Assembly (NCBI RefSeq): GCF_030151805.1
Contig: NZ_JASLCN010000117.1
Coordinates: 1-8,250, forward strand
DNA length: 8,250 bases
From: Fluviicola sp.
Lineage (GTDB): Bacteria > Bacteroidota > Bacteroidia > Flavobacteriales_D > Crocinitomicaceae
Reading direction: 5' to 3'
Shown: piece by piece, positions 1 through 6,669 of the stretch
Numbering within the stretch: the first letter of the stretch is position 1
How the letters are laid out: each line of letters starts with the position of its first letter
Notes under the pieces: model-generated
What the model saw: only the letters and a program-made list of their open reading frames with translations
What the model was told of the DNA's origin: nothing
The model's database searches: none
Position numbers and translations under genes: made by a program

Positions 1-145
1 TTTTACCACATAGGGCACATAGAACACATAGCTATAGAGCGCTGAATGGGGGTTGAAAAGCTGGTTGGTTTAACCACGAAGGACACAAGGATTTTTTGGA
101 CGAGCTGGGAGGAATTTTACCACATAGGGCACATAGAACACATAG
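1..145. repeat. Intergenic direct repeat, 31 bases, two perfect copies
   Basis: Positions 1-31 and 115-145 are identical; both run from ttttaccacatagggcacat through agaacacatag. A shorter diverged relative, aaccacgaaggacacaagg, lies between them at 72-90 and shares the pattern ACCACnnAGGnCACA. The left copy begins at the window edge, so it may extend further. Similar accacgaaggacac-type repeats are scattered between genes in many environmental bacterial genomes; I recall this as a general pattern and have not checked it. No gene is supported in 1-272: the only open frame on the minus strand is made of repeat-derived, cysteine-rich sequence. Confidence 0.85.
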
Positions 146-245
146 GAATTGAGGTGATAAACGGGATTTGATGGGCTGATTCTTTAAGAGTTTCTGATTA
201 TCATAAGAAAAGCAGAACAAAAATACCTTCGCAAGAAATAAACTC

Positions 246-253
246 TAAATTTG
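246..253 (+). promoter_or_regulatory. Possible Bacteroidota -7 promoter element
   Basis: TAAATTTG matches the Bacteroidota -7 consensus TAnnTTTG and would start transcription about 15 bases before the ATG at 273. I see no TTG at the expected -33 distance, so only half of the promoter is supported. The short leader has no Shine-Dalgarno sequence, which is normal in this phylum. Confidence 0.4.
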
Positions 254-272
254 TATCCTATTATCAGATTTC

Positions 273-2141
273 ATGCTTCGTCCTTTTCGCGATGTTTTTA
301 AGCTCATACTTTTCTGGATTGTCTGTTTTGACATTCATCGGATTTTGTTTTCTATTCACCATTTCGGGAAACTGAAGGAGGTTGGTCTGGGAGAGTGGCT
401 ATTGAGCTTTGTTTATTCTTTCCGACTGGATTTGGCAACTGCGGCGGGGCTTTCAGCGATTCCGTTTTTGTTTCGTCTGATTCAGCATTACAGTAACTGG
501 AAATGGTGGGGCCGTCTTTTCAGAATTACATTGATTGCTTCGATTGTGTTTTTGGTGTTGGTTCAGGCCGGTGAAATTGTGGCTTACGGAGAGTGGAATC
601 ACAAGCTGACTTCGCGTGTTTTCATGCATTTGTCGCACCCGGATGAAGTGGCCCGGACGGCTAATTATTCGATGATTTTCTGGTATATTTTGTATGCGCT
701 TGTTCAATTAACTCTTTACATTTTCCTTTCACGGAAATTCTTCAAAAAAGGGGCTTTGACTTTGGCTACAATCCGCCATGGATTTGAATGGATTGCTTTA
801 CCGATTACTTATGCCATTGTTTTGTTTTTGTTTTTCATTTCTTTGCGGGGCGGATTCCAACCGGTTCCACTGAATATCAACGCTTCCAGCTATTCCAACA
901 AGGCAATTGCCAACGATATTTCGATCAATTCGCTTTATTTCTTCGGGAAAAGTTACCTGCTTTACAATCGTTCGGAAATTGATGCGTTCATTCCGAAAGT
1001 GGATAAAAAACTTGCCCGGAAAACAGTGGAAGAATGGTACAGTTATCCCAGGGAGCATTCGAATTATTTCCTGGAAAATAACCGCCCGAATGTAGTGTTT
1101 ATTGTCCTGGAAGGCTGGTCTGCAGAGGCAATCGGAAGTTTGGGACCGAACAAAGGTGCTACTCCGCATTTCGACAAACTGGCTAAGAACGGAGTTCTTT
1201 TTACCAATATTTATGCAACCGGAACGACTTCTGAGATCGGGAATTCGAGTATTTTCAGCGGACATTACACGCTTCCGGAAGTTTCCATTTCGATGCAGCC
1301 GGAAAAATACCGCAAACTGCATTGCCTGAACGAGGATATGGAAGCCTGGGGCTATCACAGCTCGTATATTTTCAGCGGCGATTTAAAATACGGAAACATC
1401 GGCGGATATTTCATGGATCACGGATTTGACGTGGTGAAAGATGAAAATGATTTCCCTTCTGATCTTCCGCGCGGGAAACTCAACTTTTACGACCGCGATT
1501 TGTACAAGTTTCTCATCAAGGAAATCAATGATCACAAAAAGCCTTTCCTGCAATGTGCCTTTACGGGAAGTACGCACGCTCCGTATGACCAACCGCAGGG
1601 AAAAGGAAAACATTTTACGGGTGAAGAGGCTGATTTCATGAATTCTTTGGTTTACGCCGACGAATGTTTGGGTGAATTCATCAAAAACTGTAAAAAGCAT
1701 TCCTGGTATAAGAACACGCTGTTTGTTTTTGTGGCTGATCACGGACATGCCGCTCCCGGAATGGTTGATCCCGGAAAAGGAAAGTTTTATCATGTTCCGT
1801 TGTTGTTTTACGGGGAACCAATCAAAAAATCTTACCGCGGGAAACGCGTGCATACGGTCGGATCGCAAGCTGATATTGCTGCAACGCTGATCTACCAGAT
1901 GAAAGGTGAACCTGCACGTTATCCGTACAGCAAGGATCTGATGAACCCGAAAGTGCCTCAATTTGCTTTCCATGCCATTATCCGCGGATACGGCTGGGGA
2001 ACGGACAAAGGAAATTTTACGTATTACATGGAACAGAAGATCGTAGGCGACAATACTTACTCGCCGAAGGACTTCAAACGCGAACAATTGAACTGTTCTT
2101 ACTTCCTGAATACGCTTTACGAAGATTATAAAAAATTGTAA
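273..2141 (+). CDS. LTA synthase/sulfatase-family membrane phosphotransferase
   Basis: This 622-residue inner-membrane enzyme has five hydrophobic helices (about 8-28, 44-70, 82-104, 133-153 and 171-192) followed by a long linker and an extracytoplasmic alkaline-phosphatase-superfamily domain (about 272-560). The metal and catalytic residues of the LtaS/phosphoglycerol transferase group can be seen: E280 in VFIVLEGWS, the nucleophile T318 or T319 in ATGTTSEIGNSS, H435 in STHAPY, D489-H490 in FVFVADHGH, and H507 in FYHVPLL. SQADIAAT (531-538) matches the usual C-terminal motif of the fold. In Gram-positives this family polymerises glycerolphosphate; in Gram-negatives relatives move phosphoglycerol or phosphoethanolamine onto envelope glycans or lipids, so the substrate here is unknown. 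The gene stands alone with its own possible promoter. The ATG at 273 is chosen because it leads directly into the first helix. Confidence 0.9.
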   Translation: MLRPFRDVFKLILFWIVCFDIHRILFSIHHFGKLKEVGLGEWLLSFVYSFRLDLATAAGLSAIPFLFRLIQHYSNWKWWGRLFRITLIASIVFLVLVQAGEIVAYGEWNHKLTSRVFMHLSHPDEVARTANYSMIFWYILYALVQLTLYIFLSRKFFKKGALTLATIRHGFEWIALPITYAIVLFLFFISLRGGFQPVPLNINASSYSNKAIANDISINSLYFFGKSYLLYNRSEIDAFIPKVDKKLARKTVEEWYSYPREHSNYFLENNRPNVVFIVLEGWSAEAIGSLGPNKGATPHFDKLAKNGVLFTNIYATGTTSEIGNSSIFSGHYTLPEVSISMQPEKYRKLHCLNEDMEAWGYHSSYIFSGDLKYGNIGGYFMDHGFDVVKDENDFPSDLPRGKLNFYDRDLYKFLIKEINDHKKPFLQCAFTGSTHAPYDQPQGKGKHFTGEEADFMNSLVYADECLGEFIKNCKKHSWYKNTLFVFVADHGHAAPGMVDPGKGKFYHVPLLFYGEPIKKSYRGKRVHTVGSQADIAATLIYQMKGEPARYPYSKDLMNPKVPQFAFHAIIRGYGWGTDKGNFTYYMEQKIVGDNTYSPKDFKREQLNCSYFLNTLYEDYKKL

Positions 2142-2155
2142 GTTCTTCTGATTTA

Positions 2156-2186
2156 TTGAATTGTCGGGAAAAGAGCCGTACCTTTG
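2156..2186 (+). promoter_or_regulatory. Promoter of rlmN, Bacteroidota type
   Basis: TACCTTTG at 2179-2186 fits the -7 consensus TAnnTTTG exactly. A TTG at 2156-2158 lies 20 bases upstream, the expected spacing for the -33 element of the primary sigma factor in this phylum. Transcription would start near 2190, giving a leader of about 45 bases. This makes rlmN independent of the gene before it. Confidence 0.6.
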
Positions 2187-2205
2187 TGCCGACGCTGAAG
2201 CTTTA

Positions 2206-2220
2206 GCACAAGCGTTGTGC
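2206..2220 (+). other. Short perfect hairpin in the rlmN leader
   Basis: GCACAA and TTGTGC form a six-base perfect stem around the three-base loop GCG, 16 bases before the rlmN start codon. There is no T-run directly after it, so it is not a convincing terminator for the gene upstream. It could affect translation initiation or be chance. Confidence 0.35.
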
Positions 2221-2236
2221 CCTTATTGTCGTAAAC

Positions 2237-3313
2237 ATGTCGTCCAAATTGATCAATATCCGGAATTTAAATCTCGAAGAACTGAAAGCAGCTATCGTTG
2301 CATTCGGGGAACCTGCATTTCGCGCAAAGCAAGTGTATGACTGGATTTGGAAGAAGCAGGTTCATTCGTTTGAGGCCATGGGCAATATCGGGAAAAGTTT
2401 GCAGGAGAAGCTTCAGGAGGCTTTTTATTTCGACGGAATTACGGTGGAAGATCAGCAGATTTCCAGTGATAAAACGATTAAATGTGCTTTCGGAATCGAA
2501 GGACAAAGCCAGGTAATTGAGGGTGTTTTAATCCCGACGACTTCTCGGATGACGGCTTGTATTTCTTCGCAGGTCGGATGCAGTTTATCGTGTGCTTTCT
2601 GTGCCACCGGACGGCTTAAAATGATGCGCAATCTGAGCGCCGGAGAAATTGTGGACCAAGTGGTTTACCTCAAGAATTTAGCGACGGACAAATACAACAC
2701 GAACCTTTCCAATGTTGTTTACATGGGAATGGGCGAACCGTTGCTGAATTACAAGAATGTGGTTCGCAGTACGGAAATCCTGACGGATGAAAATGGTTTG
2801 GGTATGTCTCCGAAACGCATCACGGTTTCCACTGCCGGAATTGCCAAAATGATCAAGAAACTCGGTGACGACCAGGTGAAATTCAACCTCGCGTTATCGC
2901 TGCACGCGGCAAACGATACGAAGCGTTCCAAAATCATGGATATCAACGATACCAACAATCTGGAAGCGCTTTCCGAGGCTTTGTTGTATTTCCACGAGAA
3001 AACAGGATCGCGCGTGACGTTCGAGTACATCATTTTTAAAGATTTTAACGACGGTTTGGAAGATGCCCGCGAACTGGCTGATTTCGCCAAAATTGTTCCC
3101 TGCAAGATCAATATCATTGAGTACAACCCGATTGACGACGGCGAATACCGCCAGGCTGATCGCCAGAAAGTAGATGATTTTGCACGTTTCTTAGAGGAAA
3201 AATGCAATCTGATTGTGAATGTGCGCAGAAGCCGCGGAAAAGACATTGATGCTGCTTGTGGTCAGTTGGCGAATAAGAACAAGATGATTGATAAAAGGGT
3301 TTTGAAAGCGTGA
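2237..3313 (+). CDS. rlmN: Dual-specificity 23S rRNA/tRNA adenine-C2 methyltransferase RlmN
   Basis: RlmN is a cytoplasmic radical-SAM enzyme that methylates C2 of A2503 in 23S rRNA and A37 of some tRNAs (E. coli numbering). This 358-residue protein has the family's full length. The N-terminal domain (1-95) contains FRAKQVYDWIW (28-38) and the conserved acidic E95 in VIEGVLIP. The iron-sulfur cluster cysteines are C115, C119 and C122 in VGCSLSCAFCATG. The SAM-binding GMGEP motif is at 164-168. The methyl-accepting cysteine C341 lies in DIDAACGQL, as in E. coli RlmN. The start ATG is chosen by conservation and by the promoter about 50 bases upstream; there is no Shine-Dalgarno site. The gene ends facing the toxin module, which is transcribed towards it. 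Confidence 0.97.
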   Translation: MSSKLINIRNLNLEELKAAIVAFGEPAFRAKQVYDWIWKKQVHSFEAMGNIGKSLQEKLQEAFYFDGITVEDQQISSDKTIKCAFGIEGQSQVIEGVLIPTTSRMTACISSQVGCSLSCAFCATGRLKMMRNLSAGEIVDQVVYLKNLATDKYNTNLSNVVYMGMGEPLLNYKNVVRSTEILTDENGLGMSPKRITVSTAGIAKMIKKLGDDQVKFNLALSLHAANDTKRSKIMDINDTNNLEALSEALLYFHEKTGSRVTFEYIIFKDFNDGLEDARELADFAKIVPCKINIIEYNPIDDGEYRQADRQKVDDFARFLEEKCNLIVNVRRSRGKDIDAACGQLANKNKMIDKRVLKA

Positions 3314-3326
3314 TTGAATTCATTGC

Positions 3327-3354
3327 GAATTACGAATGCCGAATTACGAATTCC
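3327..3354. repeat. Heptanucleotide tandem repeat at the convergent junction
   Basis: Four seven-base units follow one another: gaattac, gaatgcc, gaattac, gaattcc. Units one and three are identical. The repeat sits 13 bases after the rlmN stop codon, in the 164-base gap (3314-3477) between convergent genes. The rest of that gap is T-rich on the plus strand (tgtttttctg, attttttt), but I find no clear GC-rich terminator stem. Confidence 0.7.
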
Positions 3355-3477
3355 CTCCCTATAGCTATTGGAATACGAGTACCAAATTGTTTTTCTGTTT
3401 GATTTAAAAGTTTCAGTTATTTTTTTGAAGGGGAAAAAAGTCACACTGATCCTGCAGATTTCATAGATAGCAGATCT

Positions 3478-3953
3478 CTAATTCTTTACAAGCACATATT
3501 GAACTTCGTACAAATTCCCTCCCATATTTACATTTGCTGTCAATTTTGAGTACGTTTTTTGAACGCCAATTTGATAGGTTGAATTACAGAAAAAAGGTAC
3601 CGGAAGCTGAATGTTTTTGCCTTTCAATTTGATGTTTAATTCTTCAAATTTCCATTTCCCGATGTACTCAGAATTAATTTCAAAAGAATGATTCGATTTA
3701 AACTCAATATGAATCGTATCACTTAACCTGGTTTTCGACAGTACTTTCCGTTTTGAATGATCAATCATTCGCGACTCCTGAAATGTAACAGAATACAACC
3801 TCCAGAAACCTACAATCTCTTTTTCAAGGCGATTTTTAAGTGATTTATACCGGGGGTTTCAATTTCTTTGTTTTGAGGTGTTTCTTTCTTCTGAGTGCAT
3901 CCTGTCATGAGCAGGAAGAAGCTTAAAAGAATACCAGCGTTACTTTGTCGCAT
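3478..3953 (-). pseudogene. Lipocalin-like lipoprotein, frameshifted
   Basis: The first frame starts at 3953 with MRQSNAGILLSFFLLMTGC, a lipoprotein signal with the lipid-accepting cysteine at residue 19, and stops at 3810. The second frame is open from 3858 to the stop at 3478 and carries the rest of the protein. Adding one G to the G5 run at 3852-3856 joins them into a continuous protein of 158 residues reading ...ETPRYKSLKNRLEKEIVGFW.... The body has EIVGFWRL, then HIEFKSNHSF and IGKWKFEELNIKL, the spacing of lipocalin-like domains in Bacteroidota (strand, FK.n.sF, G.W, terminal strand EVQYVLV). The start lies 13 bases after the immunity-like gene at 3967-4323, so the two are probably cotranscribed. 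This may be a real pseudogene, a phase-variable run, or a homopolymer sequencing error. A lipocalin-like immunity role is possible but unproven. Confidence 0.72.
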
Positions 3954-3966
3954 ATTATACACTTAT

Positions 3967-4323
3967 CTAACCTTGGATTACTCCCTTTTTTAACTCAATT
4001 ATTCTATCACATAATGAAAATACTTCTTTCCAATTTTCATTTCTTTTTAATTCGTCAACCGACCTATCAATATCAGAGCTAAATAGTTTGACCGAAAGCT
4101 CTCTAAGCTCAAATGACAATTTAAATATCTCTTCATTTATTAGTCCGGACGTTAAAAGTACATTCAAGGTGTTTTCATGTAAAAAAGACCAGGAATATGA
4201 ATCAAACTCTTCATAAACATCATATAAAATTTCGTCGTTATTCTTTTTGAATAAACTAGTTGAGCATAAACTTACAGTATAGTTAAAGTTATCATCTGCC
4301 CTATTTATTTCTATATCTTCCAT
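3967..4323 (-). CDS. Probable orphan cytoplasmic immunity protein
   Basis: This is a small acidic protein of 118 residues without a signal peptide or membrane segment. It has the look of polymorphic-toxin immunity proteins: SFLHENTLNVLLTSGLI (48-64), then a helix with FELRELSVKLF, and near the end NENWKEVFSLCDRIIEL. I recall the late pattern of a tryptophan followed by a helix ending in a D/E-x-I/L element in such proteins, but cannot name a family. An ATG 60 bases upstream (4383) is in frame but would add residues encoded by the toxin-stub repeat, so 4323 is preferred; AGGA stands just before it. No intact toxin gene precedes it, only a 19-codon stub that stops 10 bases upstream. Confidence 0.6.
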   Translation of the reverse strand: MEDIEINRADDNFNYTVSLCSTSLFKKNNDEILYDVYEEFDSYSWSFLHENTLNVLLTSGLINEEIFKLSFELRELSVKLFSSDIDRSVDELKRNENWKEVFSLCDRIIELKKGVIQG

Positions 4324-4333
4324 TAATCCTAAT

Positions 4334-4390
4334 CTACAAAAACACTTTATTTTGATTATCGTGATGATTGACAATACTACCACCTAGCCC
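4334..4390 (-). pseudogene. Stub of a lost toxin C-terminus (with repeat motif)
   Basis: In the frame ending at TAG 4336-4334 this stretch reads GLGGSIVNHHDNQNKVFL and then stops 10 bases before the immunity-like start at 4323. That toxin-stop to immunity-start distance matches the two intact pairs in the window (7 and 9 bases). Positions 4361-4381 match the motif at the end of both long repeats with two changes in 21 bases, and encode the same SxxNHH element in the same frame. It follows the lipoprotein stop codon at 4391 directly. It could instead be non-coding repeat residue whose open frame is accidental. Confidence 0.4.
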
Positions 4391-4906
4391 TTAAGTACGG
4401 AATCTCTTGGAAAAAAGGGTTAGGAAAATGGAATCTTCATCCAGGAATATAAAATCACCATCGTATGAATTGGATTTAATTAATACATGTGAATTATAGA
4501 CACTCTTTTCAAATTTAAAAAATCTTCCTTTTGGCGAAATTGATTCTTTAATGCTTTTTGGAAACCAAGTTCTTAGAGACTTCTTGGTTAAAAGAACATT
4601 ATCAATTGCTGGTTCAGATTTTACTTGTTCAGTTAATTGTTTATACGATACAGAATCAAGCTTTATCACAGCAAAAATAACGTATGGATCTTCCGGATTA
4701 TCATTTATTTTTTCAATCTTTCTCGATTCAGTAAATAAAACGTCAGTAATTTCAAATTTAACTCCTTTGATTTGTTTATTAACATATATCAGCTTTTTAA
4801 ATTTCGACACATCCGAATAAACGTATTTGTTAGATTCGCTATTGCAACTTTGAAAAAAAGCTGCAACAAAAATTAAAGCACAATATCGAATACTCTTTTT
4901 CATCAT
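4391..4906 (-). CDS. Lipoprotein, probable orphan immunity protein
   Basis: This protein of 171 residues starts with a lipoprotein signal: positive MMKKSIRY, a hydrophobic stretch, and the lipobox FQSC with C21 as the lipidated residue. The mature part would face the periplasm. It contains KGVKFEITDVLFTESRKIEK (47-66), DPYVIFAVIKLDSVSYKQLT (73-92), SLRTWFPKSIKES and DGDFIFLDEDSIFLTLFSKR at the end, a mostly beta pattern that I do not recognise. Position makes an immunity role likely: it is the same size class as the lipoprotein at 5164-5610, on the same strand, and preceded at 8 bases by the stop of a toxin-like stub. Codons are AT-rich compared with the housekeeping genes. Two ATGs stand in tandem at 4906 and 4903; either could start translation. 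Confidence 0.7.
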   Translation of the reverse strand: MMKKSIRYCALIFVAAFFQSCNSESNKYVYSDVSKFKKLIYVNKQIKGVKFEITDVLFTESRKIEKINDNPEDPYVIFAVIKLDSVSYKQLTEQVKSEPAIDNVLLTKKSLRTWFPKSIKESISPKGRFFKFEKSVYNSHVLIKSNSYDGDFIFLDEDSIFLTLFSKRFRT

Positions 4907-4914
4907 TCAACTCT

Positions 4915-4998
4915 TTACAAATTAATAAATCCAATCCACATTTTATTTCGTCCATGCGGCAGTTCATTCAGGTGATGTTTGATAACACGTAGAACAAA
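4915..4998 (-). pseudogene. Stub of a lost toxin C-terminus
   Basis: Beginning where the long repeat ends, this frame reads through VLRVIKHHLNELPHGRNKMW and a few more residues to a TAA at 4917-4915, 8 bases before the lipoprotein start. The frame continues upstream into the repeat (to 5049) but has no credible start. The gap of 8 bases equals the toxin-immunity spacing of the complete pairs, so I read it as the last 27 codons of a toxin whose front was lost. Positions 4972-4988 match the repeat motif at 16 of 17 bases, again encoding VI(K/N)HH. I do not recognise the toxin family. A chance open frame of this length is possible. Confidence 0.5.
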
Positions 4999-5000
4999 CT

Positions 5001-5150
5001 TACTGCATTTCGAGCATTCAAAATCATTTAAAACGAAACAAGTGAGGGATTAACCTCACTTGTTTTTCAATCTTATTATAAGATTCTATTTAAAAATCAG
5101 CTTCTTATACCTTTCCAATTACCAAAAGTGATGATTGATAACACTACCCA
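5001..5150 (-). repeat. Module-end repeat, copy 2 (150 bases)
   Basis: This block matches 6670-6820 with 13 mismatches and one single-base gap by my count. In both places it begins just after, or at, the immunity stop codon and ends at the shared GC(A/G)GTAA, beyond which the two flanks are unrelated. It holds the motif gtgatgattgataacac at 5128-5144 and a terminator hairpin. Between it and the immunity stop there is a small ggtag-type reiteration (minus strand, 5144-5160). On the minus strand the motif end reads GSVINHHFW and then TAA, like the toxin stubs. The gap 4907-5163 holds only this repeat and the stub. Confidence 0.9.
5038..5063 (-). terminator. Hairpin terminator after the second toxin/immunity pair
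   Basis: ACAAGTGAGG and CCTCACTTGT form a perfect ten-base stem around a six-base loop. On the minus strand it is followed by TTCGTTTT, and on the plus strand by TTTTCAATCTT, so it could work in both directions. It lies 101 bases beyond the immunity stop codon at 5164. Confidence 0.7.
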
Positions 5151-5163
5151 CTACCCTACCCTA

Positions 5164-5610
5164 TTACTTATAATTATGTTTTTCCCAATATTCGACATCA
5201 TCTTGTTTGAATGCTTTTCTCCACTCTTTTTCACTATTGTAATTTTTTAAATGGAAAGCATCCTTTTGATTAATGTAATGTAATATCAAATTGCTTGCCC
5301 AATCAGTACTATCACCTTCTAGTAATTCGGCCCATTTTTTAGCCGATATTTTCCTGATTTTTTTTTCTTGTTCGTCAGTTAATTGCACTACTACTCTATA
5401 TCCTATATTGGTTATAGGTGCACAGGTATCACATGACATTAAAACAATATTGTAATTTATTTCTTTATTTTGAATAAAATCTAACGATGAGTCCTTTACA
5501 GCTAATGGATTAGCATTTTTTGATGATTGTTTTATTTCAGTCTTATTCTCTAGATCTGTACAAGACGCACATAATAATATGGTCATTGATAAAAAAGTTA
5601 TAACCCTCAT
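5164..5610 (-). CDS. Probable lipoprotein immunity protein for the Rhs tip at 5620-6654
   Basis: This protein of 148 residues begins MRVITFLSMTILLCASC, a lipoprotein signal peptide with C17 as the lipidated residue. A spacer rich in K, N and S follows. The mature domain contains NIVLMSCDTCAPITNIGYRV (54-73), then VVVQLTDEQEKKIRKISAKK, DWASNLILHYI (about 103-113) and a terminal SEKEWRKAFKQDDVEYWEKH. I recall the DWA.NL.L.Y and WR...K.DD..YW patterns from immunity-type proteins in Bacteroidota but cannot give a family name. It starts 9 bases after the stop of the toxin-tip gene, typical of toxin-immunity pairs. Because it is exported and lipid-anchored, the matching toxin probably acts in the periplasm or envelope. 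CDTC in the mature part could form a disulfide or bind metal. Confidence 0.72.
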   Translation of the reverse strand: MRVITFLSMTILLCASCTDLENKTEIKQSSKNANPLAVKDSSLDFIQNKEINYNIVLMSCDTCAPITNIGYRVVVQLTDEQEKKIRKISAKKWAELLEGDSTDWASNLILHYINQKDAFHLKNYNSEKEWRKAFKQDDVEYWEKHNYK

Positions 5611-5619
5611 AATATTAGT

Positions 5620-6654
5620 TTAATTTTTTTCTTGTTTTTTTTCATCTTTACCATCATTGTTGGGATCATATTTATAGTACTTTCCTGTCTTTGAATCTCT
5701 GGTTACCTGATGTTCTTTTCCAGTTTTCAAATCTTTAACTATTAGATATTGTTTATCCTTACTTGGTTTTGCCACATTTGAATCAAATTTAATCTCAGTG
5801 TCTTGAATTTTCTGAATATTGGCTTTATTATTCAAATAATTATTTCTGGCACGTTCTCCTTGAGCCTTATACTTTTCATAAAAAACATCTCCAGTACTTA
5901 CGTATTTTCTTAAGTTGATAGAAGGGTCTTTGCGGTATGCTTCTATTAACTTATCAGCATTTTTATTACCATATTTATACCCAATAGCTGCAGCTACTTT
6001 AGCTTGATTTATCTGACCATCTAATTCAACTATTTCAAGTTCTTTTGCATATTCAGCAGGTGTAATCAGACCTCTTTCGACTTTTCTATCCAATTCCTGT
6101 ATCCTTTCCAAATTTTTCCTGTTTGTTAACTCATGGGTTAACTCAATAATCATTCTTTTAACGTCTGTACTTGAATTCTTGTCCAAAACAATGTTTCCAT
6201 TATCATTTATTGTATACGTTCCGGTACCGTATGATATTATATCTTGATAATTTTCTTCAGTAATACCATTTTCTTTAAGAAGACGCTTGAATACAGCACT
6301 TTCTTTTTTCCCAGTCTTGATAATATTAATGATTTCAGGCGGGCCTCCCGGAGCTAACCCCAATGGATCAGTATAGAATATCGGGTTATTATTGAATGCC
6401 GCATACGGACTCATCCATGGAAACTTACTCATCAACGGATCCAAACTCAACCATCTTCCCAATCTCGGGTCATATTGCCTGAATTCTGTCGTATACGAAT
6501 TCCCATTTCCTTTGACCTCATTATCCAGCTCCATTCCGTTATACCCAAAGCGGTAATTCTGCTCGTTGGTATGTCTTCCCGGCATTTCCATCCCAAACGG
6601 ATAGTAATCACTGTTCATAATCACCACCGCTTCGTAGGTTCCACTTGCATACAT
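5620..6654 (-). CDS. Orphan, 5'-truncated Rhs core with unrecognised C-terminal toxin domain
   Basis: The 344-residue product starts with the last part of an Rhs repeat-associated core (15-101): SDYYPFGMEMPGR, YRFGYNGMELDNE, FRQYDPRLGRWLSLDP, MSPYAAFNNNP and the boundary motif DPLGL. All YD repeats and the usual NHLGNV region are missing, so it is a displaced tip and not a whole effector. After DPLGL the variable tip (about 102-344) contains SYGTGTYTINDNGNIVLDK, then IIELTHELTNRKN (169-181), an E/K-rich helix, and EIVELDGQINQAKVAAAIG (207-225). HELTN resembles an HExxH zinc-peptidase helix with Asn in place of the second His, and E210 could be the third ligand; this is a guess. A lysine-rich tail ends the protein. 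The frame is closed upstream at 6699, so ATG 6654 is the only start. Whether it is translated is unknown; it can only act if recombined with a full Rhs gene or expressed as a fragment. Confidence 0.75.
   Translation of the reverse strand: MYASGTYEAVVIMNSDYYPFGMEMPGRHTNEQNYRFGYNGMELDNEVKGNGNSYTTEFRQYDPRLGRWLSLDPLMSKFPWMSPYAAFNNNPIFYTDPLGLAPGGPPEIINIIKTGKKESAVFKRLLKENGITEENYQDIISYGTGTYTINDNGNIVLDKNSSTDVKRMIIELTHELTNRKNLERIQELDRKVERGLITPAEYAKELEIVELDGQINQAKVAAAIGYKYGNKNADKLIEAYRKDPSINLRKYVSTGDVFYEKYKAQGERARNNYLNNKANIQKIQDTEIKFDSNVAKPSKDKQYLIVKDLKTGKEHQVTRDSKTGKYYKYDPNNDGKDEKKQEKN
6352..6612 (-). repeat. Duplicated Rhs core segment, copy A
   Basis: The 87 residues from SDYYPFG to DPLGLA are shared with 7988-8248; I count 78 identical residues. 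DNA similarity is also high, with long identical stretches such as atgtcttcccggcatttcca. Identity stops abruptly after DPLGLA, where the toxin domains differ. Such a core is the expected crossover region for exchanging Rhs tips. Confidence 0.92.
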
Positions 6655-6669
6655 TTTCCGATACGGAAT

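Noticed and set aside
32..220. Minus-strand open frame of 62 codons with FLCVLCALCGK
   Set aside because: The cysteine-rich part is a translation of the 31-base DNA repeat, there is no recognisable domain, and such frames arise wherever this repeat occurs.
798..1358. Minus-strand open frame of 186 codons opposite the phosphotransferase gene
   Set aside because: It lies wholly inside the well-supported plus-strand gene with its catalytic motifs; the protein has no motif and low plausibility.
1383..2087. Minus-strand open frame of 234 codons opposite the phosphotransferase gene
   Set aside because: It is long but fully antisense to the catalytic domain; length comes from the codon pattern of the real gene.
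4324..4383. Longer N-terminus for the gene at 3967-4323 (start at 4383)
   Set aside because: The extra 20 residues are encoded by the repeat motif in another frame and give an unlikely hydrophobic leader; the ATG at 4323 has AGGA before it and restores the usual stub-to-immunity spacing.
4551..4820. Plus-strand 89-codon frame
   Set aside because: Antisense shadow of the lipoprotein gene 4391-4906, which has a proper lipobox.
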